Below, in pieces: positions 1 to 9,370 of a stretch of DNA of 64,000 bases. Each line of letters starts with the position of its first letter. Positions within the stretch are counted from its first letter, which is position 1. Origin of the DNA: Williamsia sp. CHRR-6. Its GTDB lineage: Bacteria > Actinomycetota > Actinomycetes > Mycobacteriales > Mycobacteriaceae. The translations under genes and the position numbers were made by a program. The DNA is taken from contig NZ_JAHCSG010000001.1 of the NCBI RefSeq assembly GCF_018474015.1, positions 1,054,001-1,118,000 of the forward strand. Reading direction: 5' to 3'. The notes under the pieces are model-generated. The model was not told where the DNA came from and did no database searches. It was given only the letters and a program-made list of their open reading frames with translations.

Positions 1-1
1 C

Positions 2-601
2 CTAGGATTCGCGGGCTACCGCACCGCCTCCGCAGAATCCCTCGGCCAGGCGAGGGCGGTGATGGATCCGTTCCATGTCGTACACCTCGCGGCCGAGAAA
101 CTCACCGCCTGTCGCCAACGCATCCACCAGGACACCTGTTGGCACCAGGGCCGGGCCGGTAACCCGCTGTACCGAAGCCCGCGGACCCTGCTGACCAGGA
201 CAGGCCTGCCCATCGAGATACAGGCCGCACGGCTGCGTGCGGGACTCGACGCCCACGACGAGCACCTCGCCGTCGAAGTCACCCACGCGGTCTACCAGCA
301 GCTGATCGCCGCCTACGACCACCCGAACAAACGACACGGCGAAATCGCAATGTACAAGGCACTCAAACGAATACACACCGGACTACCCGAACTAGCCCAA
401 CTGGGCCGATCCCTGTGGGACCGCCGCGCGCAGATCCTGGCCTACTTCGACACCGCCGCCTCCAACGGGCCCGTAGAAGCCATCAACGGGCGTCTGGAAC
501 ACCTCCGCAGCATCGCCCTCGGATTCCGCAATCTCAACCACTACATCTTGCGGTCACTCATCCACTCCGGCCAACTCGCCACACACCTCCACGCACTCTG
601 A
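2..601 (+). CDS. ISL3-family transposase, C-terminal part (cut by window edge)
   Basis: The frame is open from base 2, so the start lies outside the window. The product is the C-terminal part of an ISL3-type DDE transposase: it has the 'VMDPFHVV' stretch near the start and the 'GPVEAINGR' and 'LGFRNLNHYILR' segments typical of the end of these enzymes. Only about 200 residues are visible; full-length family members have 400 or more. The stop is followed at once by a probable element end (602-614), which is repeated in inverted orientation at 1862-1874. A second, damaged copy of the same transposase lies on the minus strand at 1875-2360. Whether this copy is complete cannot be seen here. Confidence 0.8.
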   Translation, partial: LGFAGYRTASAESLGQARAVMDPFHVVHLAAEKLTACRQRIHQDTCWHQGRAGNPLYRSPRTLLTRTGLPIEIQAARLRAGLDAHDEHLAVEVTHAVYQQLIAAYDHPNKRHGEIAMYKALKRIHTGLPELAQLGRSLWDRRAQILAYFDTAASNGPVEAINGRLEHLRSIALGFRNLNHYILRSLIHSGQLATHLHAL

Positions 602-614
602 ATCAGCAAGAGCC
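602..614 (+). repeat. Probable right end of ISL3-type element, copy 1
   Basis: The 13 bases after the transposase stop (ATCAGCAAGAGCC) match 12 of 13 bases of the reverse complement of 1862-1874. ISL3-type elements commonly end in a GGCTCTT-like terminal repeat, which fits. The two ends face each other and enclose the gene at 651-1832. No 8-bp target duplication was verified. Confidence 0.5.
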
Positions 615-650
615 GTCAAACTTGTCAGTATCGCGCGAGACAATGAGTGC

Positions 651-1832
651 ATGAGCAGCGGGACCAGCAGACGTGGCAAGGGTCGGTCGGGCAACCAGAA
701 GAAGCAGGGTTCACCACCTTTGCCGCTGGCGAGGGAACTGTTCCCCGAGCTGAACGCCACCTTCTACACGGCTGACCCAGCCGCGTTCCTTCACCTCAGA
801 ATCGAGATGCTGTCGTTGATGGCGCTGAGCATGGCTGACCTAGCACCCGTGTTAGCTAAGCATCGCCGCATTGGCGCAGTTGAGTTCAACCCGACTGGTC
901 CACCGGACGACGATCAACGACAGCGCTATCTTGTCGCGGAAGCGCAGATCGTCTTTCACCATGCGGCTGAGATGATCCTGCGCATGTTCTTTGCCCACGT
1001 CGAAGCGCCCGACTGTCCGTGGCTCGGCATGGCATCGTCGACGAGCTTCGTGGAGTTCAAGCATAAGGTGGAGGCCACGCTCAAGGCCGGCTTCGATGAG
1101 GCCGACATCGCCAATGTGTTTCTTGGTGGCAGTGACCCGATTGACGCTGCGATACGTGTTACCGACGGAGAATTCGCCGATTCAGTGAAGGCTGTGCGGC
1201 TGCTGCTCGGCTTCTGTGCTGACCGACTGCTAACCGAATCGTTCCTGTACAACGCGGCGAAGCACGGACTGACTACCGTTCAGCTCGATGAGAGTACGAA
1301 ATTGAGCTGGGGGGCCAAAGATAAGGACCGTATCACGATCCACACGGGCCCTATGCTTGCCTACCTGCACAAACCGGCTGCTCCCAACGCACCCAAGGAA
1401 GGACCGAAGTGGCACATCTCCACGACGGGTCCATTGCCAGACCAAGACCTCGCCGTCTCTACACTCGTGTATCGCGCACTTCGTAGTCTATGGTCCGTAG
1501 CCAAGCGGAGGTACACTGCTGAAAGTGGAGAACTCATTCTGTTCACACATCAGGACGTTGAGACTTGTATCTACGGCCCGATCGCGAGCTCAATGAATGT
1601 CGTTCGGACGGCAGTGATGGAGCTTCAGAAGAAGAAGCCAGACGGGTCGCTGACTAGCATCGGAATCGAATTTAGGGGTCCGCAGATTCCAGAATCATGG
1701 TCGACTCGAGATGTCAGCAACTCACCAGCAAAGACGGTGAATCTTCCAGTCAGACAGCGCGACAGGCGCTTTTCATACGACAGCAGCCGCGCTCTCCTCC
1801 CATTCTCGCCCAAGGGGTCATCTCGCGTCTGA
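651..1832 (+). CDS. Hypothetical protein between two ISL3 remnants
   Basis: A 393-residue protein of no family I recognise. It starts with a basic, Lys/Arg/Gly-rich stretch of about 20 residues, followed by a mixed alpha/beta-looking body without clear membrane segments or a signal peptide. No catalytic motif stands out. The start ATG has no obvious ribosome binding site; another ATG lies just upstream in a different frame. The gene fills the space between two inverted ISL3 transposase ends, and its stop lies 29 bases from the second end, so it may have been brought in or trapped by the element. Its codon use is less GC-extreme than the backbone genes, which suggests transfer. The function is unknown. 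Confidence 0.55.
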   Translation: MSSGTSRRGKGRSGNQKKQGSPPLPLARELFPELNATFYTADPAAFLHLRIEMLSLMALSMADLAPVLAKHRRIGAVEFNPTGPPDDDQRQRYLVAEAQIVFHHAAEMILRMFFAHVEAPDCPWLGMASSTSFVEFKHKVEATLKAGFDEADIANVFLGGSDPIDAAIRVTDGEFADSVKAVRLLLGFCADRLLTESFLYNAAKHGLTTVQLDESTKLSWGAKDKDRITIHTGPMLAYLHKPAAPNAPKEGPKWHISTTGPLPDQDLAVSTLVYRALRSLWSVAKRRYTAESGELILFTHQDVETCIYGPIASSMNVVRTAVMELQKKKPDGSLTSIGIEFRGPQIPESWSTRDVSNSPAKTVNLPVRQRDRRFSYDSSRALLPFSPKGSSRV

Positions 1833-1861
1833 CGGTTGGCGGTGCGCTCGCGCCGTTTAAG

Positions 1862-1874
1862 GGCTCTTCCTGAT
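1862..1874 (-). repeat. Probable right end of ISL3-type element, copy 2
   Basis: Reverse complement of the copy at 602-614 with one mismatch, placed directly after the stop of the minus-strand transposase remnant. Confidence 0.5.
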
Positions 1875-2360
1875 TCAGAGTGCGTGGAGGTGTGTGGCGA
1901 GTTGGCCGGAGTGGATGAGTGACCGCAAGATGTAGTGGTTGAGATTGCGGAATCCGAGGGCGATGCTGCGGAGATATTCCAGACGCCCGTTGATCGCTTC
2001 GACGGGCCCGTTGGAGGCGGCGGTGTCGAAGTAGGCCAGGATCTGCGCGCGGCGGTCCCACAGGGATCGGCCCAGTTGGGCTAGTTCGGGTAGTCCGGCG
2101 GGTAGTCCGGTGTGTATTCGTTTGAGTGCCTTGTACATTGCGATTTCGCCGCGTCGTTTGTTCGGGTGGTCGTAGGCGGCGATCAGCTGCTGGTAGACCG
2201 CGTGGGTGACTTCGACGGCGAGGTGCTCGTCGTGGGCGTCGAGTCCCGCACGCAGCCGTGCGGCCTGTTTCTCGGTGAGCGTCCGGTGCGGGTGAGCAGG
2301 GTGCGGCGGATCCGATACAACGGATCACCGGCCCGACCACGGTGCCCACACGTGTCCTGT
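1875..2360 (-). pseudogene. ISL3-family transposase remnant, second copy
   Basis: This minus-strand block is closely similar to the transposase end at about 120-601 but in the opposite direction. The last 87 codons read through (1875-2138) and contain 'GPVEAINGR' and 'LGFRNLNHYILR'. They carry a 4-residue duplication (GLPAGLPELAQ) not found in copy 1. Further upstream the match continues ('GRAGDPLYR', 'RTLLTRTG') but in another frame, so at least one frameshift separates the parts. Similarity is lost near 2360. The copy is therefore 5'-truncated and frameshifted, and is not expected to be active. Confidence 0.75.
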
Positions 2361-2676
2361 GGTGTGAGGATGAAAGTTCCTACACCAGCACCGATCACCT
2401 CCCCGGTCGAGGCGCTGACTCGATGGACCTGCCGGTTGAGCTCGCCCACGTCCCCACGTTACCTCCGCTCGCGGCGCTCCTCGACGTTACGTGGCGTGCA
2501 CGATGCGAGCAGTTCTCCGCAGTCGAAAGCGCGTCTGTTCCGAATGATCACGTGCGCAATACCGACCCCCTCACCGACACGACGCCCAAATCGCGAACTT
2601 CACAGGTTCAGCGAGGCGTATGTCCGTGCGCTCGGATAGATTGCGCTTGCACCTCGTTCACGCGCACAGGAGACCG
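2361..2676. other. Gap between transposase remnant and next gene
   Basis: I see no convincing gene here. Short open frames exist on both strands but have no recognisable product. The end of the gap carries an AGGAGA ribosome binding site for the gene that starts at 2677. Confidence 0.4.
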
Positions 2677-3936
2677 ATGACAGACCATGGAATCAAAGCC
2701 ATACCCATGTGGACCCTCGCGACCGAGAAGGCCGACCTCCCGGCAGTGATCGGCGAAAAAGGCCTGTTGCCTGCCCGGCTCAACGATCTCCGCGACGCAC
2801 TCGCTGTTCTCAGCGACACGCCCATCGCCACACTCGAAGCCCACTCCGTTCCATCCTCGGTCGACCGCAGCCGGGCGGTGAACTTGGCTAGCGCGAGCCC
2901 CCTTGCCCAGCACCTGACCCAGCTCGTCAAACAGACGCCGAAGGTTGCCACCGACGGCGGAGAGACCCTCTATCGCATGGTCGTTCCAGCCAAATTCGCA
3001 GCGCAGATGGGAAGCGGCATCGTCGCCCCGATGAAGTCCAGTGCAGTCTCCGGCGGGCTGCATTCGGCCCTCATGAGCGGCAACAAGATCGTCGGGCAGA
3101 CAACGATGGTTCCCGTGTCAGCGGGGGCGGCCGGTGGTGCGGCTGTGGCCGGCGCAGGGGCACTGACAGTTGCGGCGCCGCTCATTTTGATGGCCGTCGC
3201 TGTCGGCCTGACCGCCCATGCCGACCAGCAACGGCAGAAGGCGATCGAACGGATCACCGAGCTGCTCGAAAAGCTGCATGCCGACAAGCTCGCCGACGAG
3301 CAACACACCTTGAACGGCTGCAGGAGCTCCATCACGAAGGCCGCGGCCATCCTCCTCGACAAAGGTCAACTCGGTGCGTCGCTGGGCCTGGATTCAGCGG
3401 TTCACAGCATCGACACTGCGTTGGAGCGCGCACGGTCTCGCATCGCGAAGTGGGAGAAGGCCCTCGACGGACTCGGCGAAGGGCGTGTGGAGCTGCAAAA
3501 ATTGACCGCCGCGATCCCGACCGTCGATCAGGAGGACGGCGAGTTCAGCGTGCATCGTGAGCTCGCCACCGCCGCGCTGGCTATGAAGCGACGGGTACTC
3601 GTCCTCCAGGCCGTCGATCACGCGCAGAGGGATGGCGAGAATCACTTCGAGAGATTCGTCGAGACGCTTCGCTCGGAGCAGCACGACCTCGACGAACTGC
3701 AGCAGGGTCTCGACCGCGTGCTGAACCGACTGTCCACGCTGCAACTCGACCGCAGCCACGGGGTTCGAGACTTCATGTTCACGTCGGGTGACGTGGACAA
3801 GCTATTGCGGGCGTCGGAGCGGATGCGTCAGCTGGGTACCTCCAGCCAAACGTCGCTGAGCAAGGCTGATGTGGTGATCGACATGATTCAGAATCAGGAC
3901 GGCTCCGTCACAGTGCTCCCCGCCGTCGCCGCTTGA
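2677..3936 (+). CDS. Hypothetical coiled-coil membrane-associated protein
   Basis: A 419-residue protein of unknown function. I chose the ATG at 2677 because AGGAGA precedes it at a suitable distance; an in-frame ATG at 2620 would add 19 Arg/His-rich residues that look non-coding. After an alpha-helical N-terminal region of about 130 residues comes a Gly/Ala-rich hydrophobic segment (about residues 145-185, 'GGAAVAGAGALTVAAPLILM') that could form one or two membrane helices. A long charged helical or coiled-coil part follows, rich in Glu, Lys, Gln and Leu heptads. Such a layout is seen in effector or membrane-acting proteins of defence islands, but no family is recognised. It precedes the phospholipase-D-like gene by about 240 bases on the same strand. 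Confidence 0.6.
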   Translation: MTDHGIKAIPMWTLATEKADLPAVIGEKGLLPARLNDLRDALAVLSDTPIATLEAHSVPSSVDRSRAVNLASASPLAQHLTQLVKQTPKVATDGGETLYRMVVPAKFAAQMGSGIVAPMKSSAVSGGLHSALMSGNKIVGQTTMVPVSAGAAGGAAVAGAGALTVAAPLILMAVAVGLTAHADQQRQKAIERITELLEKLHADKLADEQHTLNGCRSSITKAAAILLDKGQLGASLGLDSAVHSIDTALERARSRIAKWEKALDGLGEGRVELQKLTAAIPTVDQEDGEFSVHRELATAALAMKRRVLVLQAVDHAQRDGENHFERFVETLRSEQHDLDELQQGLDRVLNRLSTLQLDRSHGVRDFMFTSGDVDKLLRASERMRQLGTSSQTSLSKADVVIDMIQNQDGSVTVLPAVAA

Positions 3937-4173
3937 AGTTCGCGGGCCGCCACTCGGTGCCGATGCGTCGGAGGAGCTCCCGCACGGCCACCTCGGTACT
4001 GAACCGTCGATCGCTATCAGACGGTGAGATGCTCGCGCACCGGGAAACCCGACTTTCGGCCACTTTCTCGGGCGGTCGCGGGCAACTGTTCGGTTCGAGC
4101 GGCGTGGTCGACAATGTTGCGCTCGGGGCACTCCAACTCGAGCACGTCAATCACTCCTACGAAGGGATCTCCC

Positions 4174-5289
4174 ATGAAAAAGGAGGAGAGGGCCGGTCTG
4201 GGGCTAGAGAGCCGCTCTTCCCGGCTGATCTTTGGATCCGGATGGAAAGAAGTCACTCCACTGCTTCATCCGTATTCAAAAACCATCTCTGCCGCGATTG
4301 CTTACGTGGGAAAGGACGCCGAGAGATACCTACCACTCGAGCAAGGTTCATCGATTATTGTTGACGCCAGCGAAATCGCGGTGCGCCGAGGGCTAACCGA
4401 CCCGAACGCGCTGTACTCCTGGCACAAGATCGGCGTCATGGTCTACTCACTTCCAAATCTACACGCCAAACTCATCCTGGCGGAGTCGCCGAACGCAATC
4501 AATCCAGCATTTCTAGCAATCGGATCGGCGAATGTTTCACGATCGTCGTCCAGCAAATTGAAGGAGGCCATCCTTCTGACGGACCCGGAAGAAACACTTC
4601 AAGACGCGCGCCAAGCGTTAGTCTCGTGGAAGGCGCAATCGGGGCAGCCGCTCAGCGCTACCAAAATAGCGTACTTGCAGAGCATCTTCAGAGCGGATGC
4701 CGACGATCCGCCCAGCGGGGACGGGACCGGACCGGATAGCGGCGGCGCCGACGGCGACGAGGACGACGAAGAAGCTGCCACCAAAGACGTGGACGAAGAG
4801 TCGTGGCCGCGTCCGACACGGATCTATGTTGTTCCAGTCAGTCCAACTGACGATGCGTCCGAGGAGGCACTTTACATCGCAGACGACCTAGCGGAACAGC
4901 ACGGGGTCGAGGACGGCGAAGATGCGCAAGCAGGCGAGCTAGCACTAACAATGTTTTGGGTCGACGATTTCGAGGACAACGAAAACTGGACTTACCCAGA
5001 AAATGCTCACGTAATTGCCATCAGAACCACTAAATCGATGAGGATCATCAGAACACTAGAGCTCGATGAACCGGGTAGAATAATCCACAGATACACGGAC
5101 AAGTTTTCTTCTCCGTCGCGGAATTACTACTATCTTCTCACCAAAATTTCTAATGAGCGACGGACCGTTGCGGATCTTCACGAAGCAATGAACAATGTTG
5201 GCGAGAAGATTAATTTTGAGACTGGCTACATGAGATCAAAAGTCGTAGACGCACTCGTGGGTATCTGGACGGACATCCAGTACAACTAG
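4174..5289 (+). CDS. Phospholipase-D-like protein with acidic linker
   Basis: A 371-residue protein. The ATG at 4174 is chosen because of an upstream AAGGGA and because the preceding in-frame extension looks non-coding. Residues about 100-135 carry a PLD-type motif: 'HAK' followed about 18 residues later by 'IGSANVS', close to the HxK...GSxN signature of phosphodiesterases. The Asp usually found four residues after the Lys is not evident, so activity is uncertain. A strongly acidic linker (about residues 175-205) leads to a C-terminal domain of unknown type. PLD-like proteins occur in DISARM (DrmC), BREX neighbourhoods and restriction systems, but this gene lies 6 kb from the DISARM-like operon, so a link is only inferred. 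Its AT-richer codons near the end suggest transfer. Confidence 0.65.
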   Translation: MKKEERAGLGLESRSSRLIFGSGWKEVTPLLHPYSKTISAAIAYVGKDAERYLPLEQGSSIIVDASEIAVRRGLTDPNALYSWHKIGVMVYSLPNLHAKLILAESPNAINPAFLAIGSANVSRSSSSKLKEAILLTDPEETLQDARQALVSWKAQSGQPLSATKIAYLQSIFRADADDPPSGDGTGPDSGGADGDEDDEEAATKDVDEESWPRPTRIYVVPVSPTDDASEEALYIADDLAEQHGVEDGEDAQAGELALTMFWVDDFEDNENWTYPENAHVIAIRTTKSMRIIRTLELDEPGRIIHRYTDKFSSPSRNYYYLLTKISNERRTVADLHEAMNNVGEKINFETGYMRSKVVDALVGIWTDIQYN

Positions 5290-5331
5290 AGTGTTCGCGC
5301 ACCCGCCCTACTTGCAGTTCCGAACTCTTGG

Positions 5332-8300
5332 TCACAAGATCGCACGGGCAATGACGTATGCGGAAAATGATCGACAGAAGATCGACTCCACCCGCGACAC
5401 CCGCTCCCCCGTCGCCTTCGAGAGCAACGAGGCGTAGATCCCCAGCTGGGTGAAGTAGGCATCAACGGTTGCCGCGGTGACACCGAGGTCGGTCTTGTAG
5501 TCGGCGATGACGAGGTCGTCGCCGTCACGGTAGACGAGATCGGCGATGCCCTCGATGGCGGTCTCACCGTCGGGCGCCATCCCGTACAGCGGCATCTCAG
5601 TCCAGTGCTCAGTGGCCGCCGCTCGACGCACGACCTCGCACGCCAGCGTCGATCGCACCATCGCTGTAAACGACTCAATGTCGGTGACGCCCGCTCTTCG
5701 GCCGATGGCCTCGGCGAACTCCGCCACCGACGGATCATCTGGCTCCACCAGCCCGATCGTGTCGAGGACAGCGTGCAGAGCGGTCCCGACCTCCTCGCCG
5801 TGGTCGACAGCCGCCGTAGCCGAAGGCAACACCTCGTCGCCCGGACGGGCCGGCACCGCGTAACCACCTTTCACCGCAGTGTGCGCCGCCGCGGCCCCGT
5901 GCACGATCGATGGCACCGACATCAGCGATACCTTCGACGAGTTCTCCTCCACCAGAGCGGTTTTCGCGAGCCACTCGTCCCACGTCTCGCCCACCGTCGA
6001 CCGCTCGACGACAGGCTCCTCCAGCCGCACAACGTCACCGAGCTCCGGCGTCACCGGATCGACGACCGCGTCGAGCCCCGGCTGCAGCACCGCGCCCCAC
6101 GAATCCCGAGTGGCGCCATACCCGGACACGGCGAGCTGCGATTCGGCTCGCGTGCAGGCGACGTACAGCAGCCTGATCCGCACGGCCGTCGCATGCTGCT
6201 TCTGCCACGCGCTTGCGGTCTCGTAGTCGACGCTCTTCGCGCCCTTCGATTTATGGGAATGCACGACGCCGTCGTCGTCGACGATCAGCGCCTCGGCCGC
6301 GCGCCGCACGCCCCCACTCATCCCGGCCAGCACCACCATCGGGAACTGCAGGCCCTTCGCGGCGTGAATCGTCATGATGCGAACCGCATTAACGCCGATC
6401 TCCGGCAACACCGCCTCGGCGACGCGCGCAGTCTCCTCCTGCCGCGCCGCCGCCCAGTCGAGGTACTCGCGCAACGATCCGCGGTCCTCCTCGTACCAGG
6501 CGTGCGCCTGGTCGACGACAAACCGCAACCGCCGCCACACGTCGCGGTGTCGCGGCGAATCCATCGACACCTCGAACACCCGCCGGTCGACGGCGAGCCT
6601 GCTCAGCAACCGACCCGGCGTCAGTTGCCCCAGCTTGGACCACACCTCACGCAGGTAGAACAGCCCGGCGGCTACAGGCGAGTCCTCCTGTCCAGCGGGC
6701 GGATCGCCATACCAGTGCCACCGCCCACCGGCGGCCTTCCAGCGCAACAGGTCGTCGTCACCGCATCCGAACAACGGCGTCCGCAATGCTCCGACGAGGG
6801 CCGCTTCGTCGGCCGTGTTCGCCAGCGCCCGCGCGGTCAGCAACAGGTCGTGGGCCTCCTGCGTCGAGTACACGAGAGACGATGCTTCGCAGCGGAACTC
6901 AATACCTGCGTCGGCGAGCGACCGTTCGAGGTAGGGCAGCACCGTGCGCGACGGGATGAGGATGCAGATGTCCCGCAGCGCGATGGGGTCGTGGGCGTAC
7001 CCGTCGTCGGCACGCACCTCCTTGCGCCACCCGCGATTCACTGCGGTGTAGATGATCTGCGCTACGTCGCGGGCCTCCCGCGTCCTCGCGAGCTCGCTGC
7101 TGCTGAGGTTGGCCTCGTCCTCGGTGACGGCGGCCGTGTCCACGAAGACGAACGCTCCTGGGCCGTCGGCGGGATCCCAGTGCGGACGCCCCGGCGCAGC
7201 ATCGAAGGGCTGGTACTCCGGTTGGATCCGCGGCTCGTCGGCGATCAGCGCACCGAACACCTGGTTCACCCAGGAGATGACGGGCACCGTCGACCGGACG
7301 TTCGTCGTGAGGCTGACGATGTCGGTGGGCGGTGTCGTCTCCCGCGCAGTCACGTAGTCGGCTCGGCGGAAGCGATAGATGGACTGTTCGAGGTCGCCAG
7401 GAAGCGGATCGATCTGCGGATCGGCGTCGGGGTCGTCGAGGACGCTGCGCATGGCCATGCCCACGGTGATCACCGGGTCATCGAGGACGCCACGGCGCTC
7501 GCGAGCCGGCACTACAGCAAGGGCGCGTTGTCGCCATTCGGTGGCCGACGCGGCACCAGCCCCAGGCCACGGATCAACGAGTTGAACTGGTGCGTAGAAG
7601 GATTCGACCCCGATGATGGAATCGGCACCGCGGGTGTCCTCGCCCCAGCTGACGATGCCGACCGGGCTACCGGCGAGGTGTTCCAGCGTACGAAGCAGCC
7701 AGCGTGACGGGACTCTCTCCGCTCCGCCCCCGAGGCTGTCGCGGGGGAACGTGATGACGCGATGGTGAGCGCCCGCGGCGAGAGTGCGCTCGAAAACCAT
7801 TCGCTGGTAGGCGATGTCGTCGGCGGGCGTGATGCCGGTGACCTCGGGCGGGAGCAGCGGGTTCGGGGCGCGGCGTGCCGGCATGATCCCCTCGGCGGCG
7901 CCGACGATGATGCTGACGTCGAGGTCGCGCCCGACGCCGTCGCTGAGCGGTCCGATGCTGACGCCGACGCCCCTTGTGCCGACGCGTCCGACGTGCGACC
8001 GAATCCGGCGGTTCACCGCGTCCGCGATGCGGTCCGCGGTCGGGGCCGGCGCGATGCCCTCGATCTGCGTGAGGTCGGCGATGACGGAGCGGATGGCCTC
8101 GAGGTCTCTCGCTGCGAGCTCGTCTGCGGGTGGTCGGAACATCGCGTCGATCAGCCCGGCCAGCGCGTTCGACACCTCGGTCCAGTTCGCGGCCTCGTGA
8201 ATGTCTCGAAGGTGACGTCGAAGTTTGGTGACCCATGCGTGGAGGGCCTCAGCTGCGGTTGCGTGGCTGCCCTCCACCCGTCCGGGCGCGAGGCGTTCCC

Positions 8301-9276
8301 AATCGTCACCGCGGACAATCGGAACCCTGTTGCGAGTGAGCCTTTCGATAAGCGGCTGACCCATCACGCCGTCGGCCAGCGGCGGCGAGGTCAGCGCGCG
8401 TTCTGACATCACGTCGAGCAGTTCGCGTCGCGGGATGTCGTCGGGATCGAAGCTCAGCAACGTCCGGAGGGCGCGCGCGACGGGGCGGTCTGCCAGGCCT
8501 TCCGCAGCCGGCCCGTTGACCACAACGCCAGCAGCCGCGAGATGCTCGTGCAACAGACGTAGATACGGCTCACGGGATCCGTAGTGGAGTCCGATGCGAT
8601 GGGCCGGAGTCCCGTCAGTGAGATGCCCCCGCACCAGTCGCGCCACCGCTCGCACCTCGTCGTCGGCGTCCGACGCGTGGATGACCTGCGTCCCGAACTC
8701 CGGCTTCGGCGCTTCGATCACCGTCCCACGGGCTGCGAGCGCGCCAACCAGTTCCTTGTCCTGCCGGGTCCGCGGCGTCGGGCAACAGACGATCACATCG
8801 CCGAGCGCGTCGAGATTGTCCATCGCGGCGCTATGCGCTTCGAACGGCAGGTAGTAGGTGTTGCCGAGAGACGCAATTGCTGCGTCATGGATTCGGAGGA
8901 GCTCAGCGAACAGTGACGTCGACGCCGACACTGTGGATCGCTCTAGATGCGCAATCTCCCACGACGCCGCAGCCAGAGCATCTGCGGTGATCGGCTCCTC
9001 GGCAGTCTCATTCAATCGGAACGGCGACGTCGCCAGAACTGCATCGATGGCTGCCGCATGGATCTGCGCCGTCAACTCCAACCTAGGCGCCAGCCGTCTG
9101 CCCCCAGCGCGCCGACGCAATGCCGACGGTCCGGCAACCGCCACGTTGGCTGTACCCACCGCGGCGAGCGCACGGACAGCGTCACTCCGGCTCGCCGTAT
9201 TCGGAACAAGGACGGTGCGTCCACCAAGATCGAGCACGTCGCAGAGCACTGCGGCAAGAGATGGCGACGTCTGCAT
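5332..9276 (-). CDS. AddB-like / AddA(RecB)-like chimeric helicase-nuclease
   Basis: A 1314-residue protein on the minus strand. The first 620 or so residues resemble AddB-type inactivated helicases ('SIIVGAAEGIMPARRAPN'). From about residue 630 ('EQSIYRFRRADY', 7355-7390) the sequence becomes the back half of a UvrD/AddA/RecB helicase, entering in motif III. It then shows 'RIMTIHAAKGLQFPMVVL' (motif V) and 'RLLYVACTRAE' (motif VI), and ends in a RecB-type nuclease ('GIADLVYRDGDDLVIADYKT'). No Walker A or B motif of an active helicase front is present, so the two halves look like neighbouring addB-like and addA-like genes joined in frame by a deletion. The C-terminal nuclease residues are intact. 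It is divergent from the DUF6308 gene. Confidence 0.75.
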   Translation of the reverse strand: MQTSPSLAAVLCDVLDLGGRTVLVPNTASRSDAVRALAAVGTANVAVAGPSALRRRAGGRRLAPRLELTAQIHAAAIDAVLATSPFRLNETAEEPITADALAAASWEIAHLERSTVSASTSLFAELLRIHDAAIASLGNTYYLPFEAHSAAMDNLDALGDVIVCCPTPRTRQDKELVGALAARGTVIEAPKPEFGTQVIHASDADDEVRAVARLVRGHLTDGTPAHRIGLHYGSREPYLRLLHEHLAAAGVVVNGPAAEGLADRPVARALRTLLSFDPDDIPRRELLDVMSERALTSPPLADGVMGQPLIERLTRNRVPIVRGDDWERLAPGRVEGSHATAAEALHAWVTKLRRHLRDIHEAANWTEVSNALAGLIDAMFRPPADELAARDLEAIRSVIADLTQIEGIAPAPTADRIADAVNRRIRSHVGRVGTRGVGVSIGPLSDGVGRDLDVSIIVGAAEGIMPARRAPNPLLPPEVTGITPADDIAYQRMVFERTLAAGAHHRVITFPRDSLGGGAERVPSRWLLRTLEHLAGSPVGIVSWGEDTRGADSIIGVESFYAPVQLVDPWPGAGAASATEWRQRALAVVPARERRGVLDDPVITVGMAMRSVLDDPDADPQIDPLPGDLEQSIYRFRRADYVTARETTPPTDIVSLTTNVRSTVPVISWVNQVFGALIADEPRIQPEYQPFDAAPGRPHWDPADGPGAFVFVDTAAVTEDEANLSSSELARTREARDVAQIIYTAVNRGWRKEVRADDGYAHDPIALRDICILIPSRTVLPYLERSLADAGIEFRCEASSLVYSTQEAHDLLLTARALANTADEAALVGALRTPLFGCGDDDLLRWKAAGGRWHWYGDPPAGQEDSPVAAGLFYLREVWSKLGQLTPGRLLSRLAVDRRVFEVSMDSPRHRDVWRRLRFVVDQAHAWYEEDRGSLREYLDWAAARQEETARVAEAVLPEIGVNAVRIMTIHAAKGLQFPMVVLAGMSGGVRRAAEALIVDDDGVVHSHKSKGAKSVDYETASAWQKQHATAVRIRLLYVACTRAESQLAVSGYGATRDSWGAVLQPGLDAVVDPVTPELGDVVRLEEPVVERSTVGETWDEWLAKTALVEENSSKVSLMSVPSIVHGAAAAHTAVKGGYAVPARPGDEVLPSATAAVDHGEEVGTALHAVLDTIGLVEPDDPSVAEFAEAIGRRAGVTDIESFTAMVRSTLACEVVRRAAATEHWTEMPLYGMAPDGETAIEGIADLVYRDGDDLVIADYKTDLGVTAATVDAYFTQLGIYASLLSKATGERVSRVESIFCRSFSAYVIARAIL

Positions 9277-9370
9277 CGCTCATTGGTATCGGAGGACACC
9301 GACAGAATCTAAGCTGCCAGCAGAACCTTTGAACGGGGCCGGCCTCGTAAGCAGCACGGAAGGACTACGG

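Noticed and set aside
4174-5289. Assigning the PLD-like gene as DISARM drmC
   Set aside because: It is 6 kb from the DISARM-like operon with unrelated genes between, is longer than usual DrmC, and lacks a clear Asp in the HKD motif.
5605-7707. A 700-codon plus-strand open frame
   Set aside because: It is antisense to the AddB/AddA-like gene, has very Arg/His-rich text with no family resemblance, and arises from the high GC content.
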